A stretch of DNA of 64,000 nt from Clostridiales bacterium (lineage in GTDB: Bacteria > Bacillota > Clostridia > UBA1381). Shown here piece by piece: positions 60,783 through 64,000 of the stretch. The stretch is from positions 1 through 64,000 of the forward strand of contig JAQXZB010000037.1 in the NCBI GenBank assembly GCA_029226975.1, read 5' to 3'. Position numbers and translations under genes: made by a program. Position 1 is the stretch's first letter. The number at the start of each line of letters is the position of its first letter. A model generated the notes under the pieces. It did not search any database and was not told where the DNA came from. It worked only from the letters and a program-made list of their open reading frames with translations.

Positions 60783-60992
60783 TTATGCGTAATGAAGATG
60801 AGCTTTAGGATACGGAATTTCCTCGCCGTCCTCCAAAGCAACTTCAATCCATTCTTTAATTATTGTTTCGGCATTGGCAATTGCTTCCTGACGGGTTTTT
60901 CCATCTGCCATGCAGCCCGGAAGGTCGGGAACTTCGGCGATAAAGGCATTGTCATCATCGCTCCAATAAAGGATAATTTCATAATTATACAT
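60783..60992 (-). CDS. hicB: HicB-family antitoxin
   Basis: The 69-residue product has the HicB fold: YEIILYWSDDDNAFIAEVPDLPGCMADGKTRQEAIANAE and EWIEVALEDGEEIPYP. It is the short version without a C-terminal DNA-binding domain. HicB blocks the HicA RNase. The start overlaps the end of hicA by eight bases; toxin gene first is normal for this family. Confidence 0.92.
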   Translation of the reverse strand: MYNYEIILYWSDDDNAFIAEVPDLPGCMADGKTRQEAIANAETIIKEWIEVALEDGEEIPYPKAHLHYA

Positions 60993-61245
60993 GGTTATCA
61001 GCTCCTAACTTGTAATTCAACATAATGTTACGGATTTGTTTGACTTGATAAGGCTTTGCAAAAGCCCCATTGGGCTGAATATTGATTTTTTCAGCAATTC
61101 CCTGTCGCGTGTATATGTAGTGATCACCTCTGATTCGCTCACGGAAACCCAAATATAACAATACACGCTGAATATCTCTGAATTTTATGTTTTTATCTTG
61201 ATTACCGCTCAAAACAGAAGCAAGCAGCTTATCAATTTGTCCCAT
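60985..61245 (-). CDS. hicA: HicA-family mRNA interferase toxin
   Basis: The 86-residue product has a double-stranded-RNA-binding-like fold: KFRDIQRVLLYLGFRERIRGDHYIYTR with the catalytic His in GDHYIY, then INIQPNGAFAKPYQVKQIRNIML. HicA cleaves mRNA without the ribosome. AGGAGAGCC precedes the ATG on the minus strand. It is slightly longer at the N-terminus than the minimal 60-residue HicA. Confidence 0.9.
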   Translation of the reverse strand: MGQIDKLLASVLSGNQDKNIKFRDIQRVLLYLGFRERIRGDHYIYTRQGIAEKINIQPNGAFAKPYQVKQIRNIMLNYKLGADNHV

Positions 61246-61362
61246 TGCGGCTCTCCTCTGATTATATTATTTATGATAGACCGTTTTCAATGACTTTATA
61301 CCTGTTTTTTCGGTACGTCCGAAGAATGCTTAATAATATTATAACACCATCGCAAACGGTTG

Positions 61363-62241
61363 TCAAGTATGCGAGGAAAGCGGTTTGCAATTTTCAAAGG
61401 CGCAAAGAAGGGTTTTTGCCATTGGCTCGTATGCCGCTTTAAGGTCGGTAAGAGGGTTTTTTCCTTTGCCTATTTCCAAGGTGTAGCCCTCCTTTTTAAA
61501 TTCATCTATAAACCAATCCTTCATTCCCCCGAATGCTGCCGTTCCCTCAGGCTCGCAGACCCTGTAACCGCCCGCCGCCGCCATTTTCTCTGCCCTCTCC
61601 CTTGCTCCCGCGGGCGCATTGCCGCAAAAATCATAGTATATCTCCTCGCCCTGGGAATGGAGGGCTATGAGCATATCGGGCTTGATTTTTCTTATAAATT
61701 CCGTTATTGCCTTTGTTTCCGGCTCGGATTCGGGATATTTTCCGCCGTATTTTGACGGCGCAATTCCCTTTGTTACCGGCTGCCACATGGCATTGTAATT
61801 GTGGTTTAAGTCCACTCCTCTTGCGTTTGCCTGCCAAAGCTGTGTAAATTCTCTTATGCCCAGCCGCCTTATAAGCGCTCTGTGCCGAGGGTCCTGCAAA
61901 TTTGCGCCGTTTACGGCTATGTCAACCCCGTCGGGATTTAGCATGGGTATAAAATAAACCGTATTGTTTTCATATATCCCAACCGCGTCCGCGCCGAAAA
62001 ACGGCGTTTTTGTCATGTAATGCACGATAAAGTCCGAAATGAATTTCATTACCGCCGCCGCGGTCAGATATTCTAAGCCATGCACCGCCGCCGCACACAC
62101 AATCTGCCTTTTTCCCCTGCCTGTTTTTATGCACAAAAGCTCCCTGCCGCAGACGCTTTTCCCCACAGAAAAGCCCTCAAGCTCCTTAAATTCCAAAAGC
62201 AGCTTTGTATCCCTTTTCAGTTTTTCATAATCATAGCGCAT
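61363..62241 (-). CDS. M14-family zinc carboxypeptidase
   Basis: The start at 62241 has AAGGGGTGAAATA before it; 292 residues. Zinc ligands: VHGLEYLTA (His54 and Glu57) and LHSQGEE (His near 192). NPDGVDIAVNGANL, DPRHR and GVDLNHNYN give the substrate-binding Arg and Asn, and YTLEIGKGKNPL has the catalytic Glu. The family branch resembles gamma-D-glutamyl-diamino-acid or MpaA-type peptidases acting on peptidoglycan peptides, but no signal peptide is present, so a cytosolic muropeptide role is likely. Confidence 0.88.
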   Translation of the reverse strand: MRYDYEKLKRDTKLLLEFKELEGFSVGKSVCGRELLCIKTGRGKRQIVCAAAVHGLEYLTAAAVMKFISDFIVHYMTKTPFFGADAVGIYENNTVYFIPMLNPDGVDIAVNGANLQDPRHRALIRRLGIREFTQLWQANARGVDLNHNYNAMWQPVTKGIAPSKYGGKYPESEPETKAITEFIRKIKPDMLIALHSQGEEIYYDFCGNAPAGARERAEKMAAAGGYRVCEPEGTAAFGGMKDWFIDEFKKEGYTLEIGKGKNPLTDLKAAYEPMAKTLLCAFENCKPLSSHT

Positions 62242-62312
62242 TATTTCACCCCTTTTATGCAAGTATATGCGCCGAATTTTTCGGATATACTGTATTTATG
62301 CGGATTTTTCGG

Positions 62313-62341
62313 TTGACATAAGTGATTAAATGAGTTATAAT
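62313..62341 (+). promoter_or_regulatory. promoter of the phosphoribosyltransferase/patatin pair
   Basis: TTGACA, 17 bases, TATAAT, both hexamers perfect, about 35 bases before the ATG at 62376. Confidence 0.85.
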
Positions 62342-62375
62342 ATAGTAGTATAAATGTATTTGAAAGGACAACGCC

Positions 62376-62924
62376 ATGAATTACGAAATGACAATCGCGG
62401 GACTTAAGCGTTCGCTGCCGCTGTTCCCGATAAACGAAAACTTACAGATAGCGGCGTTTATCATGCTGGGTGATACGGAAATTACCGAAGCCTGCGCAAG
62501 AGAGCTTTTAAAGAAGGCTCCCGATTACGACATACTCATAACCGCCGAATGCAAGGGAATACCTCTTACATACGAAATGGCGAAGCAGGCGGGAAAGAGC
62601 TACATTGTGGCAAGAAAATCTCCCAAGCTGTATATGAAGGATGTACTTACGGTACATTCGGACTCAATCACCACCGAGGGCATACAGACCCTGTGTTTGG
62701 GCGGTGATGACGCACAGCTTCTTAAGGGTAAAAGAGTTCTTATTACCGATGACGTTATAAGCACAGGCGGCTCGCTTTCTGCCCTTGAAAAGCTTGTTCG
62801 GCGGGCAGGCGGCGAGATTGCCGGGAAAATGGCGGTGCTTGCCGAGGGCGATGCCGCTGTAAGGGACGATATAATCTTTCTTGAAGCGCTTCCGCTGTTC
62901 GATAAGGACGGAAAGGTGATTTAA
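62376..62924 (+). CDS. type I phosphoribosyltransferase (adenine-PRT-like)
   Basis: The 182-residue product has the PRPP loop VLITDDVISTGGSLSALEKLV at about residues 121-141 and ITAECKGIPLTYEMAKQAG, ARKSPKLYMKD. The order and the hydrophobic first helix resemble adenine or xanthine phosphoribosyltransferases, but substrate residues are not decisive. AAAGGACAACGCC precedes the ATG and a perfect promoter lies upstream. The next gene starts directly at its stop. Confidence 0.85.
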   Translation: MNYEMTIAGLKRSLPLFPINENLQIAAFIMLGDTEITEACARELLKKAPDYDILITAECKGIPLTYEMAKQAGKSYIVARKSPKLYMKDVLTVHSDSITTEGIQTLCLGGDDAQLLKGKRVLITDDVISTGGSLSALEKLVRRAGGEIAGKMAVLAEGDAAVRDDIIFLEALPLFDKDGKVI

Positions 62925-63998
62925 TTGGATTACGGCTTGGTTTTTGCCGGCGGCGGAGTTCGCGGCGCGTATCATATCGGAGTTTGGAGAGCCATAAAGG
63001 AGCTTGGAATTAAAATAAGCTCTGTGTGCGGTGCTTCCATAGGCGCGGTAAATGCGGCTATGCTTTGTATGGACGCTTATGAGGACGCACTGCGGCTGTG
63101 GGAGGAAATATCCCTTTACGATATTGTCGCTCTCCCCTCTGACACGAAAATAGAGGGTGACCTGTTTTGTGCAAAAACCATTGCTTCCCTGATACGGCAG
63201 ATTTTCGTTTCAAAGGGGCTTGAAATGCAGCCCTTAGAGGAGCTTTTGCGCTCGCTCATTGACGAGGATAAAATCCGCAGTTCAAAAATACGGCTTGGAA
63301 TTGCGCTTTTTTCCGTTACGGATAAAAAGGAAATGCTCCTTGACGTTTCACAGATACCCGAGGGCAGGCTTGTGGATTATCTTATGGCAAGCGTGTGTCT
63401 TGTGGGCTTTAAAAGCCGCACCATAGGCGGCAAGCGCTTTATTGACGGCGGTATGGCGGATAATATGCCGGTAAGCTATATGCTTAAATACAACACAAAA
63501 AACATAATAACCGTAAATGCCGGGGGCATAGGCGTATACCGCGACCGTAACCTTGCCGGCAGAAACGTTATTGAAATAAAATGCCGTTCTCCCTATACGG
63601 GTACGATGGATTTTGACCGTAACGGGATTTTAAAGAGCATCGAAAACGGCGCTCTCGATGCCCGCCGCGCCTTGGGGCTTTTGGGCGGAGAGATTTATTA
63701 TTTTAACGCCGAGGCGTACAGGCGGCTGCATTTTAAATACAGCCATGACTTGATATTGGGAGCGGAGTATGCGGCGGAGCTTTTGGGGATTGACAAGCTT
63801 AAGGTTTATGATTTTGACGAGCTTGTTTCGCTCATTAAAAAAGAAAAGGACAATGCGCCTTTGCAGCTTCAAAGGGTTATGAAAATGCTTTGCCGCGACG
63901 GATTTATTGAAAGCAAAATAGATAATGTGCTGGGCGGCACATACCTTGCCGCTTCGGCGCTCATGTACTTTGGATACGGGGGATATGGGGAAATTTAA
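62925..63998 (+). CDS. patatin-like phospholipase/esterase
   Basis: The TTG at 62925 follows the PRT stop at once, with GGAAAGGTGATTTAA as ribosome binding site; 357 residues, ending at TAA two bases before the window edge. The oxyanion GGGVRGAYHIG is at residues 9-19, the nucleophile Ser in CGASIGAVNA (about residue 38) and the catalytic Asp in DGGMADNMPV (about 177). No signal peptide or membrane segment precedes, so it is probably cytosolic or membrane-associated. It hydrolyses lipid esters; the exact substrate is unknown. Confidence 0.92.
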   Translation: MDYGLVFAGGGVRGAYHIGVWRAIKELGIKISSVCGASIGAVNAAMLCMDAYEDALRLWEEISLYDIVALPSDTKIEGDLFCAKTIASLIRQIFVSKGLEMQPLEELLRSLIDEDKIRSSKIRLGIALFSVTDKKEMLLDVSQIPEGRLVDYLMASVCLVGFKSRTIGGKRFIDGGMADNMPVSYMLKYNTKNIITVNAGGIGVYRDRNLAGRNVIEIKCRSPYTGTMDFDRNGILKSIENGALDARRALGLLGGEIYYFNAEAYRRLHFKYSHDLILGAEYAAELLGIDKLKVYDFDELVSLIKKEKDNAPLQLQRVMKMLCRDGFIESKIDNVLGGTYLAASALMYFGYGGYGEI

Positions 63999-64000
63999 CA

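Overview
The window reads as chromosome of an anaerobic, spore-forming Clostridia (Bacillota), probably a gut-type plant-polysaccharide degrader. The evidence is gene content: spoIIM, sigK, spoVAD and spoVAE for sporulation; S-layer-homology (SLH) surface proteins; GH43, GH3 and clan GH-A glycoside hydrolases; a BspA-type leucine-rich-repeat protein; AGGAGG-type ribosome binding sites; and many exact TTGACA-17-TATAAT promoters. No rRNA, CRISPR array or intact mobile element is present. Species cannot be assigned from the sequence alone.

Layout. 1-1.9 kb: the end of a stalk-domain protein, a truncated signal-peptide gene joined to a REP-type transposase remnant, and an unknown winged-helix protein. 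2.0-4.9 kb: a DUF421 membrane protein, then a three-gene set of two secreted proteins (one dockerin-like) and a 55-residue peptide behind a long leader. 5.0-6.0 kb: an AbrB/RelE module and, next to it, a previously unannotated type I toxin-antitoxin-like locus. 6.0-9.6 kb (minus): spoIIM, xerD-like, tgt and a Cof-type phosphatase. 9.8-15.5 kb: one 1887-residue double-GH43 arabinan/xylan enzyme. 15.5-18.5 kb: MntA/HepT, small XRE regulators and sigK. 18.6-21.4 kb: SLH and SGNH proteins (minus), then an orphan HPr-kinase-like/PqqD pair. 21.6-28.0 kb: a cation/proton antiporter, the BspA repeat protein, rplU-rpmA, a DUF1015 protein and a small glycine-rich protein.

28.3-31.7 kb is a complete riboflavin operon, ribD-ribE-ribBA-ribH, with no recognisable FMN riboswitch. 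31.8-40.7 kb is mostly housekeeping: EamA half-transporter, ACT protein, initiator tRNA-Met, Nudix, spoVAD/spoVAE, tRNA-Gly(CCC), SSB-like protein, valS and folC. 40.6-42.1 kb is a sensor kinase that appears split by a frameshift. 42.4-51.0 kb is a tandem set of three large exported proteins ending in a GH-A glycosidase; 51.3-55.6 kb adds a permuted GH3 enzyme, an AraC regulator and an aldo/keto reductase. 55.7-60.7 kb is a compact, translationally coupled surface-glycan cluster. 60.8-64.0 kb holds HicAB, an M14 peptidase, a phosphoribosyltransferase and a patatin-like lipase.

Functionally, the extracellular enzymes (GH43, GH-A, GH3) and the SLH proteins fit capture and breakdown of plant cell-wall polysaccharide at the cell surface. 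Four small two-component toxin-antitoxin modules (AbrB/RelE, a type I candidate, MntA/HepT, HicAB) are scattered between them. The strongest leads for something undescribed are the type I candidate with mirrored long-distance pairing arms (about 5674-6011), the kinase/PqqD pair without a visible substrate, the secreted-protein/small-peptide set at 2.8-4.9 kb, and the aldolase/dehydrogenase-containing glycan cluster.
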